Positions 16,717-25,646 of a DNA stretch of 64,000 bases are shown in pieces. The stretch covers positions 784,038-848,037 of the forward strand of contig NZ_AP024324.1 in NCBI RefSeq assembly GCF_018408855.1, in the 5' to 3' direction. A program made the position numbers and the translations under genes. The DNA is from Caballeronia sp. NK8 (lineage in GTDB: Bacteria > Pseudomonadota > Gammaproteobacteria > Burkholderiales > Burkholderiaceae). Within the stretch, counting starts at the first letter, position 1. Each line of letters begins with the position of its first letter. The notes below the pieces were generated by a model. It searched no databases, had not been told where the DNA came from, and worked only from the letters and a program-made list of their open reading frames with translations.

Positions 16717-17679
16717 ATGAACGTATCGCAAGTGAATTCCGGCCAGCCGGTGGCGGTGGTCGGCGCGGGCCTCGTGGGCGCGGGATGGGCCATCGCATTC
16801 GCGCGCGCGGGCCTGAACGTGCGGATCTACGACGCCAATCCGCACACCGCATCGGCGGCGCTGCCGTGGGCGGCGAACCAGATCGCGGCGCTGCATCGGC
16901 ATGGACTGATCGATGAAGCGCCCGAAGCCGTCGCCGCGCGGCTCACGCTCGCGGACTCGCTCGCGCAAGCCATCGACGGCGCGGCCTACGTGCAGGAATC
17001 CGTGCTCGAACGCGTCGACGTGAAGCGGCAACTGATGCTCGATCTCGATGAGCTCGCCGACGCGCATGTCGTCATCGGCAGTTCGAGCTCGGGCATCAAG
17101 GCGTCCGACTTCGCCAACGACCTGACGATCTCGCCGCGCGTGCTGATCGCGCATCCGGTCAATCCGCCCTATCTCGTGCCGGTGGTGGAACTGGTGCCGT
17201 CGACACAGACGTCGCCGGACACGATCGCCTTCACGGAGCGTCTCATGCGCGGTATCGGCCAGAGCGTCGTGCATGTGCGCAAGGAGATCGAGGGCTTCGT
17301 GCTGAACCGCCTGCAGGCGGCGCTGCTGCGTGAAGCGTGGGCGCTTCAGCGCGACGGCATCGCGAGTTGCGAGGACATCGACAAGACCGTGCGCGACGGG
17401 CTCGGCTGGCGCTGGTCCTTCATGGGCCCGTTCGAGACGATCGATCTGAATGCGCCAGGCGGGGTTGCCGATTATGCGAACCGGCTGGGGCCGCTTTATC
17501 ACTCCATCGCCCGCTCGCGCACGGAAGACGGTCCGTGGGATGACGCGCTGATCGCGCGCGTCGAACGCGACCGGCGCGCCCATCTCCCCGCCGATGCACT
17601 CGCCGCGCGCCGCGACTGGCGCGACGAACGGCTGATGGCGTTCGCCGCCGTACGCGCGAAAGACGCAGACAACCGCTAG
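16717..17679 (+). CDS. 3-hydroxyacyl-CoA dehydrogenase family protein (lambda-crystallin/L-gulonate dehydrogenase-like)
   Basis: This 320-residue NAD-dependent dehydrogenase has an N-terminal Rossmann fold (VVGAGLVGAGWAIAFARAG) and the YVQESVLERVDVK stretch. A likely catalytic histidine lies in LIAHPVNPPYLVPVVELVP near residue 148. The C-terminal helical domain has EGFVLNRLQAALLREA and WRWSFMGPFETIDLNAPGG. This short single-domain form acts on free L-gulonate, carnitine or 3-hydroxybutyrate-type substrates as well as CoA esters. It starts 31 bp after the SDR with GAAGCAGGAAAGACG upstream and is probably in the same operon. Confidence 0.9.
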   Translation: MNVSQVNSGQPVAVVGAGLVGAGWAIAFARAGLNVRIYDANPHTASAALPWAANQIAALHRHGLIDEAPEAVAARLTLADSLAQAIDGAAYVQESVLERVDVKRQLMLDLDELADAHVVIGSSSSGIKASDFANDLTISPRVLIAHPVNPPYLVPVVELVPSTQTSPDTIAFTERLMRGIGQSVVHVRKEIEGFVLNRLQAALLREAWALQRDGIASCEDIDKTVRDGLGWRWSFMGPFETIDLNAPGGVADYANRLGPLYHSIARSRTEDGPWDDALIARVERDRRAHLPADALAARRDWRDERLMAFAAVRAKDADNR

Positions 17680-17694
17680 CGTCGCGGTCTGACG

Positions 17695-18147
17695 TCAGTC
17701 GGGGATTTCCGGCTCGACCAGTCGCGCCAGTTGAACCAGCGACTCCTGCCAGCCGAGATAGCACATCTCCACGGGAATGACGTCGGGCACGCCTTCCTGC
17801 ACGATGTTGAGTTCGGTGCCGCAGGACACCTGCCGCAACGAGACGGTGACGTGCATCTCGCCGGGCAGGTTCGGATCGTCGAAGCGGTCCGTGTAGCGGA
17901 TCTTTTCGAACGGCACCAGTTCGAGATACTCACCGCCGAACGAGTGGCTATGGCCGGTGCTGAAGTTGCGGAAGGACATCTTGTGCGTGCCGCCCGTGCG
18001 CGCTTCCATCTGATGGACCTGACAGGTGAACCCGTAGGGCGGAAGCCACTTTGCCATCGCGTCGGGTTCGAGGAAGGCGCGATAGATGCGCTCGGGCGTC
18101 GCGCGCAGCACGCGGTGAAGTCGGACGGTACCGGTGGTCGTAGTCAT
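17695..18147 (-). CDS. SRPBCC (AHSA1/START-like) family protein
   Basis: This 150-residue protein has the AHSA1-type hydrophobic-ligand-binding helix-grip fold. LHRVLRATPERIYRAFLEPDAMAKWLPP near the N-terminus and GGEYLELVPFEKIRYTDRFDD in the middle are the usual landmarks. It closes with GWQESLVQLARLVEPE. Members bind small hydrophobic ligands or act as stress proteins; no catalytic role can be read. It is convergent with the dehydrogenase gene and next to the left boundary of the island. Confidence 0.87.
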   Translation of the reverse strand: MTTTTGTVRLHRVLRATPERIYRAFLEPDAMAKWLPPYGFTCQVHQMEARTGGTHKMSFRNFSTGHSHSFGGEYLELVPFEKIRYTDRFDDPNLPGEMHVTVSLRQVSCGTELNIVQEGVPDVIPVEMCYLGWQESLVQLARLVEPEIPD

Positions 18148-18239
18148 GGTGTGTTCGCCTTTCGATGGAATGAGTTGGACACACTTCCACGACGATGCGC
18201 CGATGCCGGAATCGACATCGGCAGGATCAGGGAAAACGC

Positions 18240-18351
18240 TAGTCCTTCGGAAGCCCGAAGTGCGTCATGACGCCGTTCACACCCGACACGTTTTCCGCTG
18301 CGACGCGAAGGACGTTGCCTTCTTCCGCGCTGACGGCAAGCACCGCTTCGC
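18240..18351 (-). pseudogene. displaced 3'-end fragment of the CBS/BON-domain gene (left boundary repeat of the island)
   Basis: Positions 18244-18335 repeat 36054-36145 in the same orientation with 2 mismatches in 92 bp. This is the 3' end of the intact CBS/BON gene at 36049-36735. It encodes VSAEEGNVLRVAAENVSG and the terminal HFGLPKD before a stop. A further 17 bp (18335-18351) match 36226-36242, so about 80 bp are deleted between the two blocks. The fragment has no start and is fused to transposase-like sequence. It fits the displaced end of a gene that was an integration target. Confidence 0.82.
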
Positions 18352-18575
18352 TCTTCAAGCGTTTCGGACTGTCGCCTGATACCGCAGCGCTTCGAGCGTC
18401 TTGGCCTCTTCCGCGAGCGCGGTCGCCGGAACCCGATGCACCCCACGAGGTTTCGACGTCGGAAATCGACTGCGTCGACACGTCCAGCGTCGTCGCCACC
18501 GCGGCAACGCTCTGGTCGGCCTTTAACAGTCGAACCGCCTCCAGCTTGAACTCATGCCCGTTTCCTCTTGCTCGT
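18352..18575 (-). pseudogene. IS3-family transposase OrfA remnant
   Basis: Read leftward, the sequence gives HEFKLEAVRLLKADQSVAAV and continues as ATTLDVSTQSIS, the typical helix-turn-helix start of an IS3-type OrfA. The frame then degenerates. A shifted frame gives EEAKTLEALRYQATVR, which resembles the OrfA leucine-zipper region. It has no intact start, no OrfB and no clear terminal repeats. In one frame it reads straight into the CBS/BON remnant. It marks an old insertion at the left edge of the low-GC island. Confidence 0.65.
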
Positions 18576-19248
18576 ATTCTTGTTTATCCTCGCGTGAAAC
18601 TGGACGCTCACCAAGGCCCTCGATTTTCGAGGGCAAAAGCCCTTAGCACACCAACGCGAATCGGGCTCGCAAAGCCATTGTTGTACCTTCTCGTCGCCCC
18701 GTTCTAGTTCGTGCCATCAACACCGATACTACATGCATCAATCAATTTAACTAGTCTTTATCTGAGATACTAGTATTACTTCGTTTTCCAATAGTCAGCT
18801 CCGTTCCCAAAAGGTTTGGAGCAGATGGCGCCGGACGAGATGGTTTCCCAGGGTAGATCAATAAGCAGCTATGCCGCTATGTCAAAGGTGTTGTTCCTGC
18901 CAAATATATCAAAGACGGTTACGATATTCGATAATATCAACCATGTTACTAAGGATTACCAATTTATAACAAGCATGCCGAAGTTTCTACATCATCGAGG
19001 AATGCTTGCTTGAAGTTTTTCGATGCAAACAAATTTTTAGGAAATCTCCCGTTGCTTTTTACTTCACGAGATTTTTAACGATGACTCCCCTTTTGAGTCC
19101 GGCGTAAAAATAAGCATAACACAAGAACTGTCTGAATAACTCTTAAACCGATCTGACGCGACGACGGTGGCCCAATAGGAGAAATCCGGTTGTTGTGACT
19201 GTGTTTGAAAAAAAGCAAGACGTAGTTTCACAATGAGGATAATAAGAT
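18576..19248. other. AT-richer intergenic region upstream of the epimerase gene
   Basis: Base composition drops sharply here compared with the catabolic genes to the left, marking entry into the island. Just inside, CCTCGATTTTCGAGG at 18618-18632 forms a short perfect hairpin. A 65-codon open frame at 18816-19013 has no recognisable similarity or convincing ribosome-binding site and is not called. The promoter for the 19.2-25.6 kb cluster must lie here, but no element stands out. Confidence 0.4.
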
Positions 19249-20472
19249 ATGCTAAAAATAGGATATGTCATTGGCACTCGACCCGAGGCAGTCAAATGCG
19301 CGCCCCCAATCCTGGCAATGGAAAACGATGCGAGGTTCGAGCCCCTCCTGGTTTCGACCGGCCAGCACGCGGAAATGCTCTATTCCGCGCTGGACATTTT
19401 CGGAATCGTACCTGCCGCCGATCTTAAGGTGATGCGACCGGAACAAACACTTTCTGGAGTTACCGAACGCATTCTGCACGGCTTGGCAGAATTGCCGTTA
19501 ATGTGCGAACTTGACGCGATCATTGTTCATGGTGATACCGCAAGTACCGTCGCCGGGGCAATCTTCGGCTTTCAAAACAAGATTCCCGTCATTCACCTTG
19601 AAGCGGGATTACGTAGCACTCGGCTCGACTCCCCATTTCCCGAAGAGGGTAATCGGCGACTCGTCACGCAGATCAGTTCGTATCATCTCGCGCCCACTGC
19701 TGGAAATTATCTCAATCTGCTTCACGAGGGAATTGCTCCCAATCGCATCGCAATCACGGGAAATACCGTTGTCGACGCATTGTTCAGTTGTGTGCCTAAG
19801 GCGAGGGGCTATCACGATCCGGTGCTGGACGAAATAGAGAACGATCCGCGCCGCGTCGTATTGGCCTCGACGCATCGTCGAGAGTCCTGGCCCAAGCTCC
19901 ATATGCTTGCCGACGCAATGGCAGAAGTCGCGCAGCTGCCAAACGTGCGACTGGTGGTCCCCGTCCATAAAAATCCGGTCGTACGCAAGGCACTTCGTTC
20001 GAGACTCGATGGCCTTCAAAACGTCACATTACTCGAGCCACTACCCTACTTGGGATTTGTGCGACTGATGCTGCGTGCTGATCTAATACTTTCGGACAGC
20101 AGCGGCGCGGAGGAGGAGGGACCGGCGCTAGGCAAACCGACCTTGGTGCTCCGTGATATCAGCGAGCGCGGGGAAGCGATCTCTGCCGGGTCGGCCAAGC
20201 TCGTCGGACGAAGCAAAGAGGAAATCGTCGAGGAAGTCAGCGCTGTTCTGTTCAATGAAGCAGTCTACGAGCGATTCGTCTCCGGAGGTTGTCCCTATGG
20301 CGATGGAGCCGCCTCCGCTCGGGTGCTCGATGCAATAGCACATTTCTTCGGCAAGGGGTCGGCTGCCGAAGCCTATACCGGGAGAAGTCCCAGCATTCGC
20401 GCAAACTCAGAACGCTTCACTCAGGTAGGCGGTGTCGACACCATCCAGAATTTTGCTGGAGCGATTCTTTGA
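19249..20472 (+). CDS. wecB: UDP-N-acetylglucosamine 2-epimerase, non-hydrolysing
   Basis: This 407-residue protein has the WecB/MnaA-type GT-B fold. It begins IGYVIGTRPEAVKCAPP and has VHGDTASTVAGAIFGFQ near residue 87 and PVIHLEAGLRSTRLDSPFPEE with the family's catalytic acidic residues. STHRRESW near residue 206 and LSDSSGAEEEGPALGKP near 285 complete the set. The enzyme interconverts UDP-GlcNAc and UDP-ManNAc in the cytoplasm. It is about 30 residues longer than usual at the C-terminus. It heads an apparent five-gene cluster without any glycosyltransferase, which is odd for an envelope polysaccharide locus. The symbol is by family, not proven orthology. Confidence 0.88.
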   Translation: MLKIGYVIGTRPEAVKCAPPILAMENDARFEPLLVSTGQHAEMLYSALDIFGIVPAADLKVMRPEQTLSGVTERILHGLAELPLMCELDAIIVHGDTASTVAGAIFGFQNKIPVIHLEAGLRSTRLDSPFPEEGNRRLVTQISSYHLAPTAGNYLNLLHEGIAPNRIAITGNTVVDALFSCVPKARGYHDPVLDEIENDPRRVVLASTHRRESWPKLHMLADAMAEVAQLPNVRLVVPVHKNPVVRKALRSRLDGLQNVTLLEPLPYLGFVRLMLRADLILSDSSGAEEEGPALGKPTLVLRDISERGEAISAGSAKLVGRSKEEIVEEVSAVLFNEAVYERFVSGGCPYGDGAASARVLDAIAHFFGKGSAAEAYTGRSPSIRANSERFTQVGGVDTIQNFAGAIL

Positions 20473-21203
20473 ACATTGACGGCCAATGCGAATGGCGACC
20501 GCTTGCATTTTCAAGCGATCGGCTCAGGGCATTTGTGACTTTGGGCAATGGTCCACTTCTTCTCAAAGGACAAGCTATCGTCGTAAATGCAAACGCAAAC
20601 GTGATGAATGTAGAGGGATGGAAACGCGAGCCCCTCCCTTCCATGTCCTCCATCCAACTGCAAGATGTCGTGGTCGATGCCTCGCCGAATCTTCTCTTGC
20701 TTTCACCTTCCGCCGACTTGCGGCCCAGGGACATCATAAAAGACCCAAACTGGACGCAGTTCTGCGGTGGCGACCAGCGGATTAATCTCTGGAGTTCGCC
20801 TCGGGATACGATCGGGGAGGTACTGCTCAACACCGCCGCACTAAGCCACGCAGCAGATGAAAACCCGAGTTCAACGGCCCATTACGAACGGTTCAGCGTC
20901 GTCGCCAATCTCTGGTTCGCTCCAGCGGGAACAGACTGCCTGATTCATCGCGAGCATTCGTTCATCGAGATTCATTCGCAAATCGTTGGCGTAGGTCACA
21001 TGCAGAAGTTCCATTCGCAGAATCACGCGAGTCTGTATGCGGCCGTTGCCCTTGCTCCCGGTGCAACAACCGAACGTCCGTTTTGCGTCGTAAATAATGA
21101 AGGCGCTTTTATTTATCCGTGGCATCAGTACTTCGCAGAGTCAGACTGCATCTGGCTTGCGATTGAATATCACCCACTAAAAAATGGCAATGAACATGCG
21201 TGA
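20469..21203 (+). CDS. AUDH-cupin-like protein (second-domain homologue of aldos-2-ulose dehydratase), hypothetical
   Basis: I chose a TTG start at 20469 that overlaps the epimerase stop (TTGA) with GGAG 7 bp upstream; it gives 244 residues. The open frame continues upstream only through the epimerase gene. The best-conserved part is about residues 155-240: HREHSFIEIHSQIVGVGHMQ, FHSQNHASLYAAVAL, then YPWHQYFAESDCIWLAIEYH. This His/Glu-rich pattern resembles the metal-binding cupin region of fungal aldos-2-ulose dehydratase/isomerase. The next gene resembles that enzyme's beta-propeller. The assignment is from recalled motifs and was not searched. Confidence 0.55.
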   Translation: MNIDGQCEWRPLAFSSDRLRAFVTLGNGPLLLKGQAIVVNANANVMNVEGWKREPLPSMSSIQLQDVVVDASPNLLLLSPSADLRPRDIIKDPNWTQFCGGDQRINLWSSPRDTIGEVLLNTAALSHAADENPSSTAHYERFSVVANLWFAPAGTDCLIHREHSFIEIHSQIVGVGHMQKFHSQNHASLYAAVALAPGATTERPFCVVNNEGAFIYPWHQYFAESDCIWLAIEYHPLKNGNEHA

Positions 21204-22467
21204 CGGCCTCCCTACGCTCCCGATTCCAACGTTTGAGAAGATCATCGTTGCAGATCAACTCCGGGATGGCTATTGGCTTGAAGCACCCGACATCAATCAG
21301 GACGGAAAGCCCGATCTGTTCGGCTATGGACTCTCGCTAGGCGAGATCTATTGGTACGAAAACGAAAGCTGGAAGCGACATCTTGTTGTCGATGGCATTA
21401 ATATGCCAGTTGGAGGAGACTACGCTGACGTGACCGGAAATGGTTATCCGGACATCATCGTCTGTTACGACCTCTATGGAGCCGGCGGCACCCTTTACGA
21501 CGCCAATCCAACGGGCGGCAAGATAGATTGGATTGAAAACCCCGGCCTGGACTTGGCGGCAGGCCGTCGTTGGACCCGACATTACGTCGGCCGTACCACG
21601 GGCATGCACCGGCTCCGAGCAGGGCATTTCACTCAAGAGAAGCGTCTCGAGATAGCCGGCGTTCCGATTGTTCCGCACGGAAATATCCATTCGCTCTTGC
21701 CGATTGTCCTATTTTCCGAACCCGAGAATGTTTCCTCTGCCTCTGAATGGACGAAATCGACAATAGACGACAGTTGCTTTCGTCTTGTACACGGCGCGGA
21801 AAAGAAGCGAGGCCTGATCTCAGGCTCAGATCGAGATTCGCTTCTGCTTGCATCTGACGAGGGCGTGACCTGGCTATATTACGATGCAGAAGCGGAAGGT
21901 TGGAAATCGGTTCTGATCGGTGAAGGAGAACGTACTCAGTTTGAAACGACCGGATTCCGCGGCAGCGGCGATCTCGATGTCGGTCGCATCGGAACGGACC
22001 CTTTTGCTTACGTTGCTGCTGTTGAGCCATTTCACGGCAACACGGTAGCAGTCTATGTTAAGGAGTCCCTTGGGCAGGCGCCCGAGAAGGCCGAATGGAA
22101 ACGTTTCATCCTTGACGTCTTTGGCGATCCAAATGAAAGTGGAGAAGGCCCAGGTCACCAGATCGTATGCGCCGACTTTGACGGTGACGGTGAGGATGAA
22201 TTTCTCGTGGCGCTTCGAGGACCATGGCCATGGCAAGGCGTTTTTTACTATAAGGCGATTGACGTAACCAACGGCATCTTCACCAGATGGCGCGTCTCAG
22301 ACGAATCAGTAGCTCGAATCGCGGTCGCAGATTTTAATGGCGATGGTCGCCTCGACTTCGCAACGATCGCTTATTCCGTTCCAAAATATTTCGTCGCGAA
22401 ACAGGCCCGGGTTGCAGTACACCTGAACACTTTTTCTTCTACCCAGGACCGAAGGGGCAACAAATAA
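21184..22467 (+). CDS. FG-GAP/VCBS beta-propeller protein resembling the AUDH propeller domain
   Basis: This 427-residue protein is a beta-propeller. It has Asp-rich calcium-type loops: DINQDGKPDLFGYG near residue 38, DVTGNGYPDIIV near 84, DFDGDGEDEFLVA near 335 and DFNGDGRLDFATIA near 385. GMHRLRAGHF and VPHGNIHSLLP around residues 140-177 are likely metal-binding histidines. Fungal aldos-2-ulose dehydratase, which turns glucosone into cortalcerone and 1,5-anhydrofructose into microthecin, combines such a propeller with cupin domains. Here propeller and cupin are separate genes overlapping by 20 bp. No signal peptide is seen. Function is inferred. Confidence 0.6.
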   Translation: MAMNMRDGLPTLPIPTFEKIIVADQLRDGYWLEAPDINQDGKPDLFGYGLSLGEIYWYENESWKRHLVVDGINMPVGGDYADVTGNGYPDIIVCYDLYGAGGTLYDANPTGGKIDWIENPGLDLAAGRRWTRHYVGRTTGMHRLRAGHFTQEKRLEIAGVPIVPHGNIHSLLPIVLFSEPENVSSASEWTKSTIDDSCFRLVHGAEKKRGLISGSDRDSLLLASDEGVTWLYYDAEAEGWKSVLIGEGERTQFETTGFRGSGDLDVGRIGTDPFAYVAAVEPFHGNTVAVYVKESLGQAPEKAEWKRFILDVFGDPNESGEGPGHQIVCADFDGDGEDEFLVALRGPWPWQGVFYYKAIDVTNGIFTRWRVSDESVARIAVADFNGDGRLDFATIAYSVPKYFVAKQARVAVHLNTFSSTQDRRGNK

Positions 22468-22651
22468 CCAGAAATATCACCCCGTCTAGTGCGTGTGGCG
22501 CGCTTTCTTGGGCGGGGTGGAGGCATCGAGGCAAAAATTTGAGCAGTGTAGAGCGCGATTTTGCTGCCCGACTGACGACGCAAACCAGGAGGTCGACACG
22601 CGGCGAGAAAATCATTGCGTCAATTCATAAATCAAAAAAGAGGTAACACGG

Positions 22652-23860
22652 ATGACCACGCTACCGAAGGTCTCGGAGCCAAGCGCAAAAATCGGAAGAA
22701 GCGGAAGACTGCCGTCTCTGCCCAGTCTGACGGGCATGCGGTTTATCGGCTCTCTCGTGATCTTTCTCTTTCATGTATCTGTGGTGAATTCACCAATTCC
22801 ACCAAACCTGACAGTCAATCCATTTAAAGATCAGCAAGCGGCGGATTGGTTTGCCTTCGTCTTCGCTCAGCTCGGCTACATGGGCGTATCATTTTTCTTC
22901 ATTCTCACTGGATTCATCATTACCTGGTCGGCATATCCATTTACCGAGTCGAAATGGTTATTCTGGAAGAGAAGAATTGTAAAAATATACCCCAATCATC
23001 TGGTCATCTCACTGCTTGCTTTAGTTCTATTTTCCTGGAACTACACGCCCATATCTACAGCAATAAAGAACACCCTACTGATTCACGCGTTCTTTCCGCA
23101 ATCGAACGTATATGTTAGCGTTAATCCGCCCGCCTGGTCTTTGTGCGTGGACATGCTGTTCTATCTAGCATTCCCGTTTTTGATCAGAAGACTTGCGCCT
23201 CTTTCTGGAAGAGCCATATGGGCCTGGATCGCGGCAGTGACAGCAGTAATCTTCGCGATCCCGCTCATCAACGACGCGCTCATTCCCAATTACCCTAAGT
23301 CACCTATCACCCCAATATCCGCGGATCAGTTTTGGTTCGGCTATATTTTTCCGGTTACCCGGATCTTCGACTTTATATTGGGCGCCCTGCTCGCGAGAAT
23401 CGTAATGTTAGGGCTCTGGCCCCGGCTCGGGATTCTAGCCTCCTCATGTCTTATCATCGCGAGCGCCGTCGCCGCCAAATTCGTGCCTTTCATATACGGC
23501 TTGAACGCGATCACAATAATCCCAATCGCTGCTCTAATCTGCGCCACAGCGACGGCAGATTTCAAAGGAAAATATTTATTTCTGCTCAGGCACAAGACGA
23601 TGCAAAAGCTCGGAGATGTTTCGTTCGGGTTTTATATCTGTCAGGGTATCACCATCTTTTACCTAAGAACACTGCTCGACGGAACTTACAGCATGTGGGC
23701 GTCGGTAGGGCTAATTGCCTGCAGTTTTGTATTAACGCTGTTTGCAGGATGGCTTCTCTATACCGCGATCGAAAGGCCTGCCATGCGGCGCTGGGGACGT
23801 AGCCGACGCGAAATCAGGCCGGATCTGAAGAAGGAACTGGATCCTCTGAAGCCCGTTTAA
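22652..23860 (+). CDS. acyltransferase 3 family (OafA-like) membrane protein
   Basis: This 402-residue integral membrane protein has about ten helices. Family features are the helix-1 stretch LTGMRFIGSLVIFLFHVSVV near residue 27 with the likely catalytic His, GVSFFFILTGFIITW near residue 76, and FWKRRIVKIYPNHL near residue 105 with the conserved basic residues. CVDMLFYLAFPF follows at about 165. Such proteins O-acylate sugars or lipids across the inner membrane. It lies 184 bp after the propeller gene and probably modifies the product or a carrier sugar of this cluster. The acyl donor and acceptor are unknown. Confidence 0.9.
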   Translation: MTTLPKVSEPSAKIGRSGRLPSLPSLTGMRFIGSLVIFLFHVSVVNSPIPPNLTVNPFKDQQAADWFAFVFAQLGYMGVSFFFILTGFIITWSAYPFTESKWLFWKRRIVKIYPNHLVISLLALVLFSWNYTPISTAIKNTLLIHAFFPQSNVYVSVNPPAWSLCVDMLFYLAFPFLIRRLAPLSGRAIWAWIAAVTAVIFAIPLINDALIPNYPKSPITPISADQFWFGYIFPVTRIFDFILGALLARIVMLGLWPRLGILASSCLIIASAVAAKFVPFIYGLNAITIIPIAALICATATADFKGKYLFLLRHKTMQKLGDVSFGFYICQGITIFYLRTLLDGTYSMWASVGLIACSFVLTLFAGWLLYTAIERPAMRRWGRSRREIRPDLKKELDPLKPV

Positions 23861-23990
23861 GCGACGCAATGAAGTACGCGTATTAGAGAACTTCCAAGCC
23901 TCTGAACCGAGGCGCTGCTGGGATTCAAGCAATACCGTGAACGCACCCTCCCCGAGGGCTGAGATTAACTGATATCGATAAGGAATACTC

Positions 23991-25646
23991 ATGACTATAA
24001 ATAGACGAAAGTTCATGGAAGCCGGTCTTGCAACAGTTGGGGCGGGAGCCGTCTTCACCAGGTCGGTCGAGTCGAAGGAGGTGTCGAGTTCTGAGTTTGA
24101 ACGAGGAGCTCGGATCGGATCGGAAGATTCTCGTTTTCCGGATCTCGTTAGCGGAAACAACCAGCGATTTGTTGCCAAACCTGACTATGTACGCATGATC
24201 CGCTCGTCCGAAGATGCTCGGCTCGCGGTTCAGGAAGCAGTTTCGGCGAACAAGCGCGTGTCGATCCGCAGCGGTGGCCATTGTTTTGCGGATTTCGTTT
24301 GTAACCCCTCTGTACAGGTGATCTTGGACATGTCGGAAATGCGAAATGTCTATTTCGATCGGGACGCGATGGCATTCGCTGTCGAGCCGGGTGCTCATTT
24401 GATGGACGTCTACGAGCGCCTTTACAAGGGTTGGGGCGTGACTATACCGGGCGGAATTTGCTATAGCGTAGGCGCCGGCGGGCACGTCGCCGGTGGTGGA
24501 TACGGCCTCCTGTCCAGGGCACACGGCTTGGTGGTGGATCATCTCTGGATGGTGGAAGTGGTCGTCGTCGATCAGATGGGAAAAGCGCGACTCGTGCGTG
24601 CCTCGCGTGACAAAAATGATCCGAATCGGGATCTTTGGTGGGGCCATACGGGCGGCGGAGGAGGCAACTTTGGCGTCGTCACAAAATATTGGTTTCGCTC
24701 GCCGGAAGCACAAGCGCCCGATCGATCAAAGCCGCTTATTTCTCCTCCGTCAACCGTTTTGGTCAGCGCTGTGTCGTTTGACTGGAACGACATGACTGCC
24801 GCTGACTTCTCCAGGATTTTATTGAACTTCGGCGCGTGGCACGAGAAGAATAGCGCGCCGGATTCGCCTTATGCTCGACTATCAAGTCTGTTCAACGTTA
24901 GTCCGCGAGCAACCGGGTCCATGGGCATGTTCACGCAGGTGGACGCAACTATCCCTAATCCAGAAAAGCTGCTTACGGATTACATGAACGCGATTCTCGA
25001 AGGGACGAGCATTGTGCCTAGGCCCACGACCAAGCCCATCGGGGAGATTCGCGCTCTGCCGAATCACTTTGCACCGACCCGGTTGCCTTGGTTGCAGGCT
25101 ACCCGGCTCGTTGGTACGAATAATCCGACCATCACCAATCCAACTTCGCGCGGTGGACACAAATCCGCTTACATGAAGCGAAATTTTACCCCGAAGCAGG
25201 TCGATACCCTTTACAAGGCTATGACTCGCGACGATTTCAACAATCCAGACACGATGCTCGTCTTGTTCTCGTTTGGTGGTCAGGTAAACGCGATGAAGCC
25301 TGAAGATACAGCAAACGTTCAACGAACTTCTGTTTTTAAGATGTGTTTCCAGACATTTTGGCAATCTGAAAGCGAAGACGCATTTTATCTCGGCTGGCTG
25401 CGAAACCTCTATTCTGAGTTTTTTTCCGAGACTGGTGGCGTACCGGTTCCGAATGACCAGGCAGACGGATGTTACATCAATTATCCTGATAGAGACGTCA
25501 GTGATCCGAATTTCAATACTTCTGGCGTTCCGTGGTCAGAGCTTTATTTCAAGGGAAATTATCGTCGGCTTCAGGCGGTGAAGACCAAGTGGGATCCCAG
25601 GAATTTCTTCCGGCACTCACTTTCTATCGAACCCTTAAAGGCATAG
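23991..25646 (+). CDS. Tat-exported FAD-linked oxidase, berberine-bridge/carbohydrate-oxidase type
   Basis: This 551-residue protein has a twin-arginine signal (NRRKFMEAGLATVGAGAVF). The PCMH FAD domain carries IRSGGHCFADF with His97, and GGICYSVGAGGHVAGGGYG with Cys157. A His/Cys pair 60 residues apart is the hallmark of bicovalent FAD attachment, as in gluco-oligosaccharide oxidase. The C-terminal BBE motif is present (YINYPDRD, then YFKGNYRRLQAVKTKWDPRNFF). It should oxidise an alcohol or sugar in the periplasm with O2 as acceptor. As last gene of the cluster it may act on the product of the AUDH-like pair or supply its substrate. Confidence 0.85.
   Translation: MTINRRKFMEAGLATVGAGAVFTRSVESKEVSSSEFERGARIGSEDSRFPDLVSGNNQRFVAKPDYVRMIRSSEDARLAVQEAVSANKRVSIRSGGHCFADFVCNPSVQVILDMSEMRNVYFDRDAMAFAVEPGAHLMDVYERLYKGWGVTIPGGICYSVGAGGHVAGGGYGLLSRAHGLVVDHLWMVEVVVVDQMGKARLVRASRDKNDPNRDLWWGHTGGGGGNFGVVTKYWFRSPEAQAPDRSKPLISPPSTVLVSAVSFDWNDMTAADFSRILLNFGAWHEKNSAPDSPYARLSSLFNVSPRATGSMGMFTQVDATIPNPEKLLTDYMNAILEGTSIVPRPTTKPIGEIRALPNHFAPTRLPWLQATRLVGTNNPTITNPTSRGGHKSAYMKRNFTPKQVDTLYKAMTRDDFNNPDTMLVLFSFGGQVNAMKPEDTANVQRTSVFKMCFQTFWQSESEDAFYLGWLRNLYSEFFSETGGVPVPNDQADGCYINYPDRDVSDPNFNTSGVPWSELYFKGNYRRLQAVKTKWDPRNFFRHSLSIEPLKA

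Noticed and set aside
18816..19013. 65-codon open frame upstream of the epimerase
   Set aside because: No recognisable similarity, no convincing ribosome-binding site, and AT-rich composition that makes chance frames likely.
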